From Serratia quinivorans (lineage in GTDB: Bacteria; Pseudomonadota; Gammaproteobacteria; Enterobacterales; Enterobacteriaceae): DNA of 64,000 bases. The notes under the pieces are model-generated. The model was not told the DNA's origin, ran no database searches, and saw only the letters and a program-made list of their open reading frames with translations. Positions 28,260-37,870 of the stretch are shown here, in pieces. The first letter of the stretch is position 1, and every line of letters starts with the position of its first letter. The stretch is taken from the NCBI GenBank assembly GCA_900457075.1, contig UGYN01000002.1, positions 4,526,001 through 4,590,000 of the forward strand, read 5' to 3'. The translations under genes and the position numbers were made by a program.

Positions 28260-28679
28260 TTAAAGAGGAATGATCAGTACGTCGATATGACTGGTATTGA
28301 TAAAGCGTGCTGCAGAGCAGGAAACCTTGTTCATCATGCTGTCGCTATGATTGCCGCAAACCACCAGATCATAGGTCTGCCGATGGCTGGCGTAGTTGAG
28401 GCTGTCACCCAACTCGCCGTGGACGATCAGCGTATCGGCTATTGGATAATCGGCCCGCAGGCGCAGTTCTTCCATAAACAACAGAGTTTCCTCCTCCATT
28501 AAGGCACGCAGATCGCCCAACATCGGCCCGGCGAAGTTATTGTACATTTCTGGATTGGCGATCATGCTCAGCAGGGTGATTTTGCCGTTGTAGGGGCGCA
28601 CGATGGAGACGGCTTTTTCAACCAGGCGATGGCTGTCTGCCGCTACGGCGACGGTAACCAAAACGTTTTGATATCCCAT
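28260..28679 (-). CDS. uspC: Universal stress protein UspC
   Basis: 139-residue Usp-domain protein. The N-terminal QNVLVTVAVAADSHRLVEKA and the C-terminal CGNHSDSMMNKVSCSA match E. coli UspC, which also lies next to flhDC and affects motility and UV stress. The classic ATP-binding G-x2-G-x9-G(S/T) run is replaced by GNHSDSMM, as in the non-ATP-binding UspC/D type. Single gene, minus strand, pointing away from flhDC. Confidence 0.9.
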   Translation of the reverse strand: MGYQNVLVTVAVAADSHRLVEKAVSIVRPYNGKITLLSMIANPEMYNNFAGPMLGDLRALMEEETLLFMEELRLRADYPIADTLIVHGELGDSLNYASHRQTYDLVVCGNHSDSMMNKVSCSAARFINTSHIDVLIIPL

Positions 28680-28829
28680 CTTCCACTCCTGTTTCCTGTT
28701 GTTAGGGTAAAAGGGTAGAACCTGGCGAAACTAATAAATGTGTTTTGTATCACGCGCGTCAATAAATCATGGGGCATTGCCGTTATTTAGCAATAAAAGA
28801 TCAACAGACACGCGCGCGTAATAAAAAAA

Positions 28830-29045
28830 TTATAGCACCTGCGCCCACAGAGTTTTTGGTACCTTGCCCAAATCGAACAGTTTTCCGGCAACCAGCTCGG
28901 CACGACGGTGATCGGCAGCACGATACATGTTGCTGATTTCAATATCATTATCAATGGAATAATTGAGCTTGTCGTACACCTTTTCCACGCTGTCCAAACT
29001 GGTGCATTTGCGGAATGTCATCAGGTAATCCAGGGTATCGGTCAT
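28830..29045 (-). CDS. cnu: Hha/Cnu-family nucleoid-associated protein (YdgT-like)
   Basis: 71 residues, the same length as E. coli Cnu (YdgT). Clear family match in [20 protein letters not shown] and [21 protein letters not shown]. The LFDLG segment points to Cnu rather than Hha. Such proteins bind H-NS and StpA and strengthen silencing of AT-rich DNA. The gene lies between two AT-rich gaps, beside uspC and upstream of flhDC, so local silencing of flhDC or the T6SS region is plausible but not shown. Confidence 0.93.
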   Translation of the reverse strand: MTDTLDYLMTFRKCTSLDSVEKVYDKLNYSIDNDIEISNMYRAADHRRAELVAGKLFDLGKVPKTLWAQVL

Positions 29046-29434
29046 GATTAAAATATAGCCTGTTAAGAGTTGTTGTCGGACGAAGAAACATCACCCATGT
29101 CATCATGACAGCAGCAAAAGTGTGATGTGCGACCTGAAAAATTAATTTCAAATAAATAAATTTCAATACGGTAATAAATGGCTGCGCGCAAGTTGACCCT
29201 GCGCTGCAAATAATAATATGCCCGTGGATTGTCGGCAATGCCTGGCTGTCGATCGGCATACAAAATAGGGAAAGTCTCAGGCTTAAAAAGTCCGGGCGGC
29301 AAGGCGGGCGGGCGCCTTTCCCCCGACTTGTGCAAATGCGACATGCCTTGCTCTTGGGATCACAGAGGAGGGGGGATGCCAACCCGAGCTTTTTCATTCC
29401 CATTAGTGCCAACCTGACAACTCTTCTTCAGCAT

Positions 29435-29477
29435 GAGTGAGCGACTGCCTGGCTGCAACGTGAAATCCACTGGGTAT
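29435..29477. repeat. Half copy of the palindromic repeat found after flgJ and flgL
   Basis: The stretch GTGAGCGACTGCCTGGCTGC followed by a TGAAATCCAC-like end and GGGTA resembles the right half of the repeat at 58884-59006. No matching left half is seen, so this is probably a degraded remnant. Confidence 0.5.
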
Positions 29478-29485
29478 ATATGAAA

Positions 29486-29534
29486 CCCGTATAAAATAAA
29501 ACGAAACTACGTTTTATTTTATACGGGGGTTTTT
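29486..29534 (+). terminator. Hairpin with 18-bp perfect stem and T-run
   Basis: The 18-base arms at 29486-29503 and 29510-29527 are exactly complementary around a 6-base loop (AAACTA), followed by GG and five T (29530-29534). It has the form of a strong rho-independent terminator on the plus strand, yet no gene on that strand ends near it. It may insulate flhDC from upstream transcription or end an unannotated RNA. Confidence 0.75.
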
Positions 29535-29593
29535 AATGACCGATAAACATGAAGTGAGGTTTCAATCATTTTTAACTAACGATAAAAAATGAT

Positions 29594-29620
29594 TAAAGTT
29601 TTAATTAATACCGCCGATAA
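29594..29620 (+). promoter_or_regulatory. Consensus sigma-28 (FliA) promoter with no gene behind it
   Basis: TAAAGTTT (29594-29601), 11-bp spacer, GCCGATAA (29613-29620): an exact match to the flagellar sigma-28 consensus. Transcription would start near 29627 and run towards flhD, whose start is 800 bp away, with no credible ORF between. It could drive a small RNA or feed back on flhDC. Confidence 0.8.
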
Positions 29621-30082
29621 ATCGTTTTGAGATAATTTTAGCCAAAAAACATCCGAAACCTGCCGCTTTCATTCCCATGATCATGAAACATATGGTTACC
29701 TCTGCTTTCTTGTTCACAACCTCAGCGAGACATTGTTAACCTGATTGGATCATTAGCTGAAAATTAAAACAGCCAATGACTCGAATTTTAAGTTAAATCC
29801 GAAACCCTAAAACCATATAGTTTACGTGAGTTACTTTTCAATGCGGATAGTTTATTCGTCGGAAAATGGTTATTTATACTGTCTTTATCGGCTACGAGCA
29901 GATTTTTGTTCTGTTATTTTAGTTTGGTTATGCTTTTGTTCGAATTGATCTAAAAACGATATTTTTTTGGCTTATATACATTGTTTTTTAGACGTTTTTT
30001 TACCTGCGGTGATTTTGCGAGCAAAAATAAGGTCAAAAAAAACACTATAAATGCGATATTTGGCTTAATTATTTTTTATTTT

Positions 30083-30098
30083 TGTGACGCAGATCACA
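30083..30098. promoter_or_regulatory. CRP (cAMP receptor protein) binding site upstream of flhDC
   Basis: TGTGA-CGCAGA-TCACA is a perfect two-half CRP core, 329 bp before the flhD start. cAMP-CRP activation of flhDC is established in enterobacteria. The site sits just upstream of the promoter proposed at 30111-30140, a suitable place for activation. Confidence 0.85.
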
Positions 30099-30110
30099 TT
30101 GTATTTAAAA

Positions 30111-30140
30111 TTGCCTCTCACTTACATTGTGTGTGCTAAT
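30111..30140 (+). promoter_or_regulatory. Tentative flhDC promoter
   Basis: TTGCCT (30111-30116), 18-bp spacer and GCTAAT (30135-30140), with TGTG just before the -10. If correct, the CRP site centre is about 56 bp upstream of the start and the flhDC leader is roughly 280 nt. Other -35/-10 pairs are possible in this AT-rich stretch. Confidence 0.4.
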
Positions 30141-30426
30141 GGTTCGGGGGTAGAGTTGCGCTGCATTAGGAATAATCTTATTAATTTTGTAAAAATAGTT
30201 TCACGGTGATTAAACACTGCTGAAGCAAAATGCTGTACATCCATACACGTTGGTTTACGCACGTATCAAATACTGAATGACGGTCCGAATTTAGTGATGT
30301 TGAAAAATTTATAACGGTCGTTATTCAGGGATTCATTTGCCAATTTAGGGAACAAACCCAGGTCACGGGCGATAAAAATTATCACCCAGCGTATGTTTTT
30401 AAACATAGTCTGTCGGGATGGGGAAT

Positions 30427-30777
30427 ATGGGTACGTCTGAATTACTTAAGCATATTTATGACATCAATTTGTCATATTTACTTTTAGCACAGCGTCTGAT
30501 TAATGATGAAAAAGCATCGGCAATGTTCCGTCTGGGGATCGACGAGACCATGGCTGATGCGCTCGCTCAACTCACGTTGCCACAAATGGTCAAACTGGCT
30601 GAGACCAACCAGTTGGTCTGCCAATTCCGTTTTAACGATCACCAGACGATCGAGCGCCTGACGAAAGAGTCGCGCGTGGACGATCTGCAGCAAATCCATA
30701 CCGGCATTTTGCTATCAAGCCACTTACTGCAAGAACTATCGGCTAAAGACGGTAGTGCGACGAAGAAAAGAGCTTGA
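30427..30777 (+). CDS. flhD: Flagellar master regulator subunit FlhD
   Basis: FlhD forms the FlhD4C2 complex with FlhC that activates class 2 flagellar genes. 116 residues, as in E. coli, with nearly identical [19 protein letters not shown] and [20 protein letters not shown] choose ATG 30427 to match family length; an ATG at 30418 would add three residues, and the GGGATGGGG just before 30427 makes the exact start uncertain. Followed 2 bp later by flhC. Confidence 0.96.
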   Translation: MGTSELLKHIYDINLSYLLLAQRLINDEKASAMFRLGIDETMADALAQLTLPQMVKLAETNQLVCQFRFNDHQTIERLTKESRVDDLQQIHTGILLSSHLLQELSAKDGSATKKRA

Positions 30778-30779
30778 AG

Positions 30780-31361
30780 ATGGCAGAGAAAAGTATTGTT
30801 CAGGAAGCCAAGGACATTCAGCTGGCAATGGAGCTGATCACGCTGGGCGCCCGTTTGCAGATGCTGGAAAGTGAAACTCAGCTCAGCCGTGGGCGTTTGA
30901 TCAAGTTGTATAAGGAGTTGCGCGGCAGTCCGCCGCCGAAAGGGATGTTGCCGTTCTCGACCGACTGGTTTATGACCTGGGAACAGAACATCCATTCATC
31001 GATGTTTTATAACGCCTACAGTTTCCTGATGAAGAGTGGGCACTGCACTGGCGTTGAGGCGGTGATTAAAGCCTATCGTTTGTATCTGGAACAGTGTCCG
31101 CACCAACCAGGAGAACCGCCGTTGTTGGCGTTGACCCGTGCCTGGACACTGGTGCGTTTCGTCGATAGCGGTATGCTGCAGCTCTCGGCCTGCAACTGCT
31201 GTGGCGGCACTTTTATCACCCACGCGCACCAGCCGTTGAACAGTTTTGTATGCAGTTTATGCCAGCCCCCATCCCGCGCAGTAAAAAGACGTAAACTTTC
31301 GCCGCAACTGGCCGATATTATTCCTCAACTGCTGGACGAGCAGGTTAAACGCGCGATTTGA
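30780..31361 (+). CDS. flhC: Flagellar master regulator subunit FlhC
   Basis: DNA-contacting partner of FlhD. 193 residues. [20 protein letters not shown] and the zinc-binding cysteines (CNCCGG and, 17 residues on, CSLC) are conserved. The start is ATG 30780, 2 bp after the flhD stop; an upstream TTG at 30774 overlaps that stop and is unlikely. A GC-rich hairpin (31363-31378) follows the stop and could attenuate read-through into motA. Confidence 0.97.
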   Translation: MAEKSIVQEAKDIQLAMELITLGARLQMLESETQLSRGRLIKLYKELRGSPPPKGMLPFSTDWFMTWEQNIHSSMFYNAYSFLMKSGHCTGVEAVIKAYRLYLEQCPHQPGEPPLLALTRAWTLVRFVDSGMLQLSACNCCGGTFITHAHQPLNSFVCSLCQPPSRAVKRRKLSPQLADIIPQLLDEQVKRAI

Positions 31362-31362
31362 G

Positions 31363-31430
31363 CCGGCGACAGCGCCGGTTTATCCAGACTTAAATCGATT
31401 TGTGACACGCAAGGTTCGGCATACCGAACC
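31363..31430. repeat. Two inverted repeats in the flhC-motA gap
   Basis: CCGGCG/CGCCGG (31363-31368 and 31373-31378) directly after flhC, then a perfect GGTTCGG-CATA-CCGAACC palindrome (31413-31430). No sigma-28 site is visible in this 158 bp gap, so motA may depend on read-through or on a promoter I could not identify. The second palindrome could be an operator. Confidence 0.5.
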
Positions 31431-31519
31431 CATCGACGCAGCCCAGACTGCTGCGTTGGTGCGTCTCAAACGCGCGCTTATCCCACCTTCCATCCACATT
31501 GTTAATTTAAGGAATGCGT

Positions 31520-32410
31520 GTGCTAGTTATTTTGGGTTATCTCGTGGTATTGGGTGCGGTCTTTGGGGGCTACCTGATTGTGGGGGGCCATCTGGGCGCG
31601 CTTTATCAGCCGGCAGAATTTTTGATTATCGGCGGCGCGGGTATCGGCGCTTTTATCGTGGGCAACAACGGTAAGGCGATAAAATCCACGCTGCGTGCCA
31701 TCCCCAAGCTGATGCGTCGTTCGAAATACAGTAAAGATTTATATATGGACCTGATGGCGCTGCTCTTCCTGCTGCTGGCCAAATCTCGTCAACAGGGCAT
31801 GCTGTCCCTCGAGTTCGATATTGATAATCCGCAAGAAAGTGAAATTTTCTCTAATTATCCGCGCATTCTTGCCGATAACACCCTCGTGGAGTTTATTACC
31901 GATTACTTACGGCTGATGGTGAGCGGCAACATGAATGCGTTTGAGATCGAAGCGTTGATGGACGAAGAGATCGAAACCTTTGAACAGGAAAGCGAAGTCC
32001 CGGCAGGCAGCCTGGCGATGGTCGGTGATTCGTTGCCGGCTTTCGGCATTGTTGCGGCGGTGATGGGGGTGGTGCATGCGCTGGCCTCGGCCGATCGCCC
32101 GGCGGCCGAGTTGGGGGCGTTGATCGCCAACGCCATGGTCGGTACCTTCCTCGGTATTTTGCTGGCCTACGGTTTTATCTCGCCGTTGGCCACCCTGCTG
32201 CGGCAGAAAAGCGCTGAAAACGTCAAAATGATGCAGTGCATCAAGGTCACTTTACTGTCCAGCCTGAATGGTTACGCACCGCAGATTGCCGTCGAATTTG
32301 GCCGTAAAACCCTGTACACCACCGAGCGTCCGTCCTTCGTCGAGCTGGAAGAACATGTGCGCCGGGTGAAAGCGCCGGCACAGCAGGCGACGGAAGAAGA
32401 ACAGGCATGA
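31520..32410 (+). CDS. motA: Flagellar stator protein MotA
   Basis: Proton-channel stator subunit with four membrane spans and a cytoplasmic loop that drives the rotor. 296 residues. The GTG at 31520 gives [19 protein letters not shown], equivalent to the E. coli start, with AAGGA (31509-31513) 6 bases upstream. The ATG at 31514 directly abuts the AAGGA and is too close. Key residues are present, including the proline in [12 protein letters not shown] and the segment [20 protein letters not shown]. Overlaps motB by 4 bp. Confidence 0.97.
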   Translation: MLVILGYLVVLGAVFGGYLIVGGHLGALYQPAEFLIIGGAGIGAFIVGNNGKAIKSTLRAIPKLMRRSKYSKDLYMDLMALLFLLLAKSRQQGMLSLEFDIDNPQESEIFSNYPRILADNTLVEFITDYLRLMVSGNMNAFEIEALMDEEIETFEQESEVPAGSLAMVGDSLPAFGIVAAVMGVVHALASADRPAAELGALIANAMVGTFLGILLAYGFISPLATLLRQKSAENVKMMQCIKVTLLSSLNGYAPQIAVEFGRKTLYTTERPSFVELEEHVRRVKAPAQQATEEEQA

Positions 32411-33372
32411 AGCAGAATCACCCGGTTGTTTTGGTCAGAAAACGCAAGTCGCATCAGGCCGGTCATCATGGCGGCTCCTGGAAGATTGCCTACGCCGATT
32501 TTATGACGGCGATGATGGCGTTCTTCCTGGTGATGTGGCTGCTGGCGATCGCCAGTCCGCAGGAACTGACGCAAATTGCCGAATACTTCCGCACGCCGCT
32601 AAAAGTGGCGCTGACCAGTGGCGACAAGAGCAGCTCGGAAAGCAGCCCGATCCCCGGCGGTGGCGATGACCCGACTCAGCAAGACGGACTGGTGAAAAGG
32701 CAGATTGATACGCTGGAGAAGCGCGACGAGGAACTGCGCTTGAACAAGCTGCGGGAAAAACTCGATGAGCTGATTGAGTCCGATCCGCGGTTGAAAGCGC
32801 TACGTCCGCATCTGCTGATCAACATGATGGATGAAGGTCTGCGCATTCAGATCATCGATAGTCAGAACCGCCCGATGTTCAAAACCGGCAGTGCGCAGGT
32901 TGAAAGCTATATGCGTGACATCCTGCGGGCGATTGCTCCGATCCTCAATGATCTGCCGAATAAAATCAGCCTGTCCGGCCACACCGACGACATTCCTTAC
33001 GCCACGGGAGAGCGGGGTTATAGCAACTGGGAGCTTTCGGCCGATCGCGCCAATGCTTCCCGGCGTGAACTGATTGCCGGTGGGCTGTCGGAAGGGAAGG
33101 TGCTGCGGGTGGTGGGCATGGCTGCCACCATGAGCCTGAAACAGCACGGCGCCGATGACGCCATCAATCGCCGCATCACCGTGCTGGTGCTGAACAAGCA
33201 AACCCAGCAGGGCATTGAACACGAAAATGGCGAAAGCAACGCAATCGAGGTCGCTCAGCCGGTCGAACTAAAATCGCTGGCCCCGGCGGCGACGGCTCCG
33301 GCCACCCTCATTGCACCGGAGCAGCCGGCGGCTGACCCAGTACCGACTAACAGCGACTCACAGCAGAGGTGA
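32407..33372 (+). CDS. motB: Flagellar stator protein MotB
   Basis: Stator subunit that anchors the motor to peptidoglycan. 321 residues. The single span contains the proton-carrying aspartate (about 31, in [19 protein letters not shown]). The C-terminal OmpA-like domain shows [20 protein letters not shown]. The tail beyond about 275 is Ala/Pro-rich. ATGA overlap with motA. Confidence 0.97.
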   Translation: MKQNHPVVLVRKRKSHQAGHHGGSWKIAYADFMTAMMAFFLVMWLLAIASPQELTQIAEYFRTPLKVALTSGDKSSSESSPIPGGGDDPTQQDGLVKRQIDTLEKRDEELRLNKLREKLDELIESDPRLKALRPHLLINMMDEGLRIQIIDSQNRPMFKTGSAQVESYMRDILRAIAPILNDLPNKISLSGHTDDIPYATGERGYSNWELSADRANASRRELIAGGLSEGKVLRVVGMAATMSLKQHGADDAINRRITVLVLNKQTQQGIEHENGESNAIEVAQPVELKSLAPAATAPATLIAPEQPAADPVPTNSDSQQR

Positions 33373-33376
33373 TCCC

Positions 33377-35350
33377 GTGAGCATGGATATTAGTGCGTTT
33401 TATCAGACCTTTTTTGATGAAGCAGACGAGTTGCTGGCCGATATGGAGCAACACCTGCTGGAGTTGGATCCGCTGGCGCCGGACATTGAGCCGCTGAACG
33501 CCATTTTCCGCGCAGCGCACTCTATAAAGGGCGGGGCGGCTACCTTTGGTTTTACGGTACTGCAGGAAACCACCCATCTGCTGGAGAACCTGCTCGATGG
33601 TGCGCGGCGTCAGGAAATGAGCCTGAGCACCGAGATTATCAACCTGTTTCTGGAAACCAAAGACATTATGCAGGAGCAACTGGACGCCTATAAGACGTCA
33701 CAAAAACCTGACGCCGACAGTTTTGAATACATCTGCCAGGCGTTGCGGCAGCTGGCGTTGGACGCACAGCAACAGGATGCCCCCGCAGCGCATCCGGCCA
33801 CGGAACATGCCGTCGCGGTACCTGCGGCGATCGAAGGCGGGATGCGAATTTGCCTGAGTGGCCTCAAATCCAGCGAAGTCCCGCTGATGCTCGAAGAGCT
33901 GGGGAATCTGGGCGAGGTGAAAAACCCGCAGCAGACCGAAAACAGCCTGGAAGTGACGCTGCTGACCTCCGCCAGCGAAGATGACATCAGCGCGGTGCTC
34001 TGTTTTGTGCTGGAGCCGGAGCAAATCAGCTTCGCTACGCCGCCGCAGGCCGAAGTCGCGCCTGCCGCACCGGTACAGTCAGCGCCTGTCGTCGCGACAG
34101 CACCGGTGGTCAAACCGGCACCTGCGGCTGTCGAAGTCGCCAAACCACGGGCCAAGGCCAGCGAATCCACCAGTATCCGCGTCGCGGTAGAGAAAGTGGA
34201 CCAGTTAATTAACCTGGTCGGTGAGCTGGTGATCACCCAATCGATGCTGGCGCAGCGTTCGGGCAGCCTGGATCCGGTGAATCACGGCGACTTGCTCAAC
34301 AGCATGAGCCAGTTGGAACGCAATGCGCGCGATCTGCAAGAGTCGGTGATGTCGATTCGTATGATGCCGATGGAGTACGTGTTCAGCCGCTTCCCGCGGT
34401 TGGTACGCGATCTGGCCGGCAAGTTGAATAAACAGGTGGAGTTGCAGCTGCAGGGCAGTTCGACCGAACTGGACAAGAGCCTGATCGAACGCATCATCGA
34501 CCCCTTGACCCACCTGGTGCGCAACAGCCTGGATCACGGCATTGAAGATCCCGATACGCGCGTCGCCGCCGGCAAATCGGCAGTGGGTAATCTGATCCTG
34601 TCGGCGGAACACCAGGGCGGCAATATCTGCATCGAGGTGACCGACGACGGCGCCGGTCTGAACCGCGATAAAATTCTCGCCAAGGCGGCCTCGCAGGGGC
34701 TGGCGGTCAGTGACAGCATGAGCGATGAAGACGTTGGTATGTTGATCTTTGCTCCGGGCTTTTCCACTGCCGAACAGGTCACCGATGTGTCCGGGCGTGG
34801 CGTCGGCATGGACGTGGTGAAGCGAAATATTCAGGAGATGGGTGGGCATGTAGAAATCCATTCTCAGGCAGGCAAGGGGACCGCGATCCGCATCCTGCTG
34901 CCGTTGACGCTGGCGATCCTCGACGGTATGTCGGTCAAGGTGAACGACGAAGTGTTTATCCTGCCGCTCAACGCGGTGATGGAATCACTGCAGCCGCAGG
35001 CCGAAGACCTGCATCCATTGGCCGGTGGCGAGCGAGTGTTGCAGGTGCGCGGTGAATATCTGCCGCTGGTGGAACTGTTCCGGGTGTTCGAAGTGGCAGG
35101 CGCCAAAACCGATGCCACTCAGGGCATTGTGGTGATCCTGCAAAGTGCCGGTCGTCGCTATGCGTTGCTGGTAGATCAATTGGTCGGTCAGCATCAGGTC
35201 GTGGTGAAGAATCTGGAAAGCAACTATCGCAAAGTGCCGGGTATTTCCGCCGCCACTATTCTCGGCGATGGCAGCGTGGCGCTGATTGTCGATGTCTCGG
35301 CGCTGCAAACGCTGAACCGTGAACAGCGTCAGACCGACGCGGCCGCATAA
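33377..35350 (+). CDS. cheA: Chemotaxis histidine kinase CheA
   Basis: Receptor-coupled histidine kinase that phosphorylates CheY and CheB. 657 residues. P1 carries His48 in RAAHSIKGGA. P2 and an Ala/Pro-rich linker (about 225-260), the dimerisation domain, an ATP-binding domain (VRNSLDHGIED, DDGAGLN, GRGVGMD) and a CheW-like C-terminus follow. GTG 33377 is preferred, with AGAGGTGA just upstream overlapping the motB stop; ATG 33383 is the alternative. Confidence 0.97.
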   Translation: MSMDISAFYQTFFDEADELLADMEQHLLELDPLAPDIEPLNAIFRAAHSIKGGAATFGFTVLQETTHLLENLLDGARRQEMSLSTEIINLFLETKDIMQEQLDAYKTSQKPDADSFEYICQALRQLALDAQQQDAPAAHPATEHAVAVPAAIEGGMRICLSGLKSSEVPLMLEELGNLGEVKNPQQTENSLEVTLLTSASEDDISAVLCFVLEPEQISFATPPQAEVAPAAPVQSAPVVATAPVVKPAPAAVEVAKPRAKASESTSIRVAVEKVDQLINLVGELVITQSMLAQRSGSLDPVNHGDLLNSMSQLERNARDLQESVMSIRMMPMEYVFSRFPRLVRDLAGKLNKQVELQLQGSSTELDKSLIERIIDPLTHLVRNSLDHGIEDPDTRVAAGKSAVGNLILSAEHQGGNICIEVTDDGAGLNRDKILAKAASQGLAVSDSMSDEDVGMLIFAPGFSTAEQVTDVSGRGVGMDVVKRNIQEMGGHVEIHSQAGKGTAIRILLPLTLAILDGMSVKVNDEVFILPLNAVMESLQPQAEDLHPLAGGERVLQVRGEYLPLVELFRVFEVAGAKTDATQGIVVILQSAGRRYALLVDQLVGQHQVVVKNLESNYRKVPGISAATILGDGSVALIVDVSALQTLNREQRQTDAAA

Positions 35351-35382
35351 TAATTAATCTATTGATTTGAAGGGTGAATGAC

Positions 35383-35883
35383 ATGGCAGGACTGGCAACC
35401 GTCAGCAAATTGGCTGGCGAAACGGTAGGGCAAGAATTCCTGATTTTTACCTTGGGCAATGAGGAATATGGCATTGATATCCTCAAGGTGCAGGAGATCC
35501 GTGGATACGATCAGGTTACCCGCATCGCCAATACACCGGCCTTTATCAAGGGCGTCACCAACCTGCGCGGTGTGATTGTGCCGATTATCGACCTGCGGGT
35601 GAAGTTTGCTCAGCAGGATGTGTCTTACGATGAAAACACCGTGGTGATCGTGCTGAACTTTGGCCAACGGGTGGTGGGTATTGTGGTTGACGGCGTATCC
35701 GACGTGCTGTCGCTGACCACCGAGCAGATCCGTCCAGCACCGGAATTTGCCGTGACGCTGGCGACCGAATACCTGACCGGCCTGGGTTCGTTGGGTGACC
35801 GTATGCTGATCCTGGTCGACATCGAAAAGCTGCTGAGCAGCGAAGAGATGTCCCTGGTCGACAGCGTGGCAAAAAGCGCCTGA
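35383..35883 (+). CDS. cheW: Chemotaxis coupling protein CheW
   Basis: Links chemoreceptors to CheA. 166 residues, nearly identical to E. coli Che[40 protein letters not shown] and [13 protein letters not shown] 35383 is favoured, with AAGGGTGA (35370-35377) 5 bases upstream; a GTG at 35374 lies inside that ribosome binding site. It ends the motA-motB-cheA-cheW block. Confidence 0.97.
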   Translation: MAGLATVSKLAGETVGQEFLIFTLGNEEYGIDILKVQEIRGYDQVTRIANTPAFIKGVTNLRGVIVPIIDLRVKFAQQDVSYDENTVVIVLNFGQRVVGIVVDGVSDVLSLTTEQIRPAPEFAVTLATEYLTGLGSLGDRMLILVDIEKLLSSEEMSLVDSVAKSA

Positions 35884-35903
35884 TCCGCCGATAGCACTCT
35901 GCA

Positions 35904-35929
35904 TAGGGGCGTTGTATACCGCGCCCCGA
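35904..35929. repeat. REP-like palindrome after cheW
   Basis: GGGGCG (35906-35911) and CGCCCC (35922-35927) around a TATAC core, of the same type as 27065-27089 and 59031-59055. Its position after the cheW stop suggests it ends or stabilises the mot-cheAW message. Confidence 0.55.
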
Positions 35930-35981
35930 TCTGGAAACCGGACAAACCCAAACCCTACATAAAAATAGTTACCTCCCCGCA

Positions 35982-36008
35982 TAAAGTTCTTCCCCGCTGC
36001 GCCGATAA
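35982..36008 (+). promoter_or_regulatory. Sigma-28 promoter for the chemoreceptor-cheRBYZ block
   Basis: TAAAGTTC (35982-35989), 11-bp spacer, GCCGATAA (36001-36008), one base off the full consensus. It is 56 bp before the first chemoreceptor start and should make the receptors and cheRBYZ late (class 3) genes. Confidence 0.9.
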
Positions 36009-36064
36009 CTTTGTTAGTCAACGTAATCAGGGCCTGTCCGCGCGGGCGTCTATCAAGGGAAAAC

Positions 36065-37735
36065 ATGTTTAATCGTATGAAGGTGGTCACCAGCCTGTTA
36101 CTGGTGCTGGTGTTATTTGGCGCCTTGCAGCTGGTTTCAGGCGGGCTCTTCTTCTCCTCACTGAAGAATGATAAAGAAAACTTCACCGTATTGCAGACCA
36201 TTCGTCAGCAACAGTCCGAGCTGAACGAAAGCTGGGTCAACCTGCTGCAGGCGCGCAACACGCTAAACCGTGCCGGTATCCGCCATATGATGGATACCAA
36301 TAATATTGGCAGCGGTGCTACCGTCGCCGAGCTGCTGGCGCGAGCCAAAAGCAACCTGGTGGTGGCGGAACAACACTATGCCGCCTATGACAAAATCCCT
36401 CTCAATGCCCGCCAGGACTTGCAGTCAGCCGAAAAGCTCAAACAGCAATACGGCATTCTTCACGGTGCCTTGACCGAACTGACGGTGTTACTGGGCGAGG
36501 GCAAAATCAACGCCTTCTTTGACCAGCCGACGCAAAGCTATCAGGACGCGTTCGAAGATATCTACAACACCTATCTGGCGCAAAACGACAAGCTTTACCA
36601 GAGCGCAGTGGAAGACAGTAACCACTCCTTCAACTTCGCTATCTGGACGCTGGCGGTGGTGCTGTTGACGGTACTGGCAGTGATTGTTCTGGTGTGGAGC
36701 GGTATTCATCACATTCTGGTGCGTCCGCTGAACCGCATGATCGAACACATCAAAATGATTGCCGCCGGCGATTTGACCCAGCCGATCGCAGTGACCAGCC
36801 GCAATGAAATGGGCGTACTGGCCGCCAGCCTCAAGCATATGCAAAACGAACTGATCGACACCGTTAGCGGTGTGCGTCAGGGGGCCGACGCTATTTATAG
36901 CGGCGCATCTGAAATTGCCGCCGGCAACAACGACCTCTCTTCACGTACTGAACAGCAGGCCGCCTCACTGGAGGAAACCGCTGCCAGCATGGAGCAACTG
37001 ACCGCTACGGTGAAACAGAACGCCGAAAATGCTCGTCAGGCCAGCCAACTGGCGTTGAGCGCCTCCGAAACCGCGCAGAAAGGCGGCAAGGTAGTGGCCA
37101 ATGTGGTGCAAACCATGCATGACATCGCCGGTAGTTCGCAGAAAATTGCCGACATTACCGGCGTGATCGACGGCATTGCCTTCCAGACCAACATCCTGGC
37201 ATTGAACGCGGCGGTAGAAGCGGCACGCGCCGGTGAACAGGGCCGTGGTTTTGCGGTGGTAGCAGGCGAAGTGCGCAATCTGGCACAGCGTAGTGCCCAG
37301 GCGGCGAAGGAAATCAAAGGATTGATCGAAGACTCCGTCAATCGCGTCGATATGGGCTCGGTACTGGTAGAAAGCGCCGGTGAAACCATGGGCGACATCG
37401 TCAATGCCGTCACCCGCGTTACCGACATTATGGGTGAGATTGCCTCGGCGTCTGACGAACAAAGCCGTGGTATCGATCAGGTCGGCCAGGCGGTAGCGGA
37501 AATGGACCGCGTCACCCAGCAGAACGCCTCGTTGGTGGAAGAGTCCGCGTCTGCGGCGGCGGCGCTGGAAGAGCAGGCCAGCATGCTGACCCAGTCCGTG
37601 GCGGTATTCCGTCTGAAAGCGGCAGGCCAGGACGAATTCAAAATGCCCGTCAGCAGCAAGGCAACAGTGACCCCGGTACTCAATCATAAAAAAATGAACG
37701 CCAGCGATCCGCAGGATAACTGGGAAACGTTCTAA
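36065..37735 (+). CDS. Methyl-accepting chemotaxis protein (Tsr/Tar type, with NWETF tail)
   Basis: Transmembrane chemoreceptor, 556 residues. It has TM1 (about 10-30), a four-helix periplasmic sensor domain (about 35-190), TM2 (about 192-212), HAMP and the cytoplasmic coiled coil. The signalling hairpin tip [20 protein letters not shown] is complete, and the C-terminus is NWETF, the docking pentapeptide for CheR and CheB. ATG 36065 has AAGGGA upstream. The periplasmic ligand cannot be inferred, although the sensor has the [16 protein letters not shown] helix of the Tar/Tsr family. Confidence 0.95.
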   Translation: MFNRMKVVTSLLLVLVLFGALQLVSGGLFFSSLKNDKENFTVLQTIRQQQSELNESWVNLLQARNTLNRAGIRHMMDTNNIGSGATVAELLARAKSNLVVAEQHYAAYDKIPLNARQDLQSAEKLKQQYGILHGALTELTVLLGEGKINAFFDQPTQSYQDAFEDIYNTYLAQNDKLYQSAVEDSNHSFNFAIWTLAVVLLTVLAVIVLVWSGIHHILVRPLNRMIEHIKMIAAGDLTQPIAVTSRNEMGVLAASLKHMQNELIDTVSGVRQGADAIYSGASEIAAGNNDLSSRTEQQAASLEETAASMEQLTATVKQNAENARQASQLALSASETAQKGGKVVANVVQTMHDIAGSSQKIADITGVIDGIAFQTNILALNAAVEAARAGEQGRGFAVVAGEVRNLAQRSAQAAKEIKGLIEDSVNRVDMGSVLVESAGETMGDIVNAVTRVTDIMGEIASASDEQSRGIDQVGQAVAEMDRVTQQNASLVEESASAAAALEEQASMLTQSVAVFRLKAAGQDEFKMPVSSKATVTPVLNHKKMNASDPQDNWETF

Positions 37736-37744
37736 CCGGCATTG

Positions 37745-37770
37745 GGCCTCCTGCCTTTCAGGGGGAGGCC
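37745..37770 (+). terminator. Hairpin between the two chemoreceptor genes
   Basis: GGCCTCC (37745-37751) and GGAGGCC (37764-37770) form a 7-bp stem shortly after the first receptor stop. The U-run is lacking, so partial attenuation or RNA protection is more likely than full termination, as the downstream che genes share the promoter. Confidence 0.5.
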
Positions 37771-37870
37771 GATTCCCCGTTGGCCGATTGGCACAAGGCA
37801 GGAGAAACCCCGTTTCCCCGCCTGGCCAGAAATCTGAGCTGGCCACCGGCCGGCTGCAAGGAGGTTCACA

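Larger units (their letters stand above)
29046..30426. promoter_or_regulatory. Long AT-rich flhDC upstream region
   Basis: About 1.4 kb with no convincing gene. It holds, in order, a truncated copy of a palindromic repeat (29435-29477), an 18-bp perfect hairpin (29486-29534), an orphan sigma-28 promoter (29594-29620) and a CRP site (30083-30098). It ends in a leader of roughly 280 nt before flhD if the promoter proposed at 30111-30140 is right. The size and AT content fit a heavily regulated master-operon promoter bound by nucleoid proteins. Confidence 0.8.

Noticed and set aside
29677..29740. A 20-codon frame (MIMKHMVTSAFLFTTSARHC) downstream of the orphan sigma-28 promoter
   Set aside because: No ribosome binding site and no family resemblance; too short to support.
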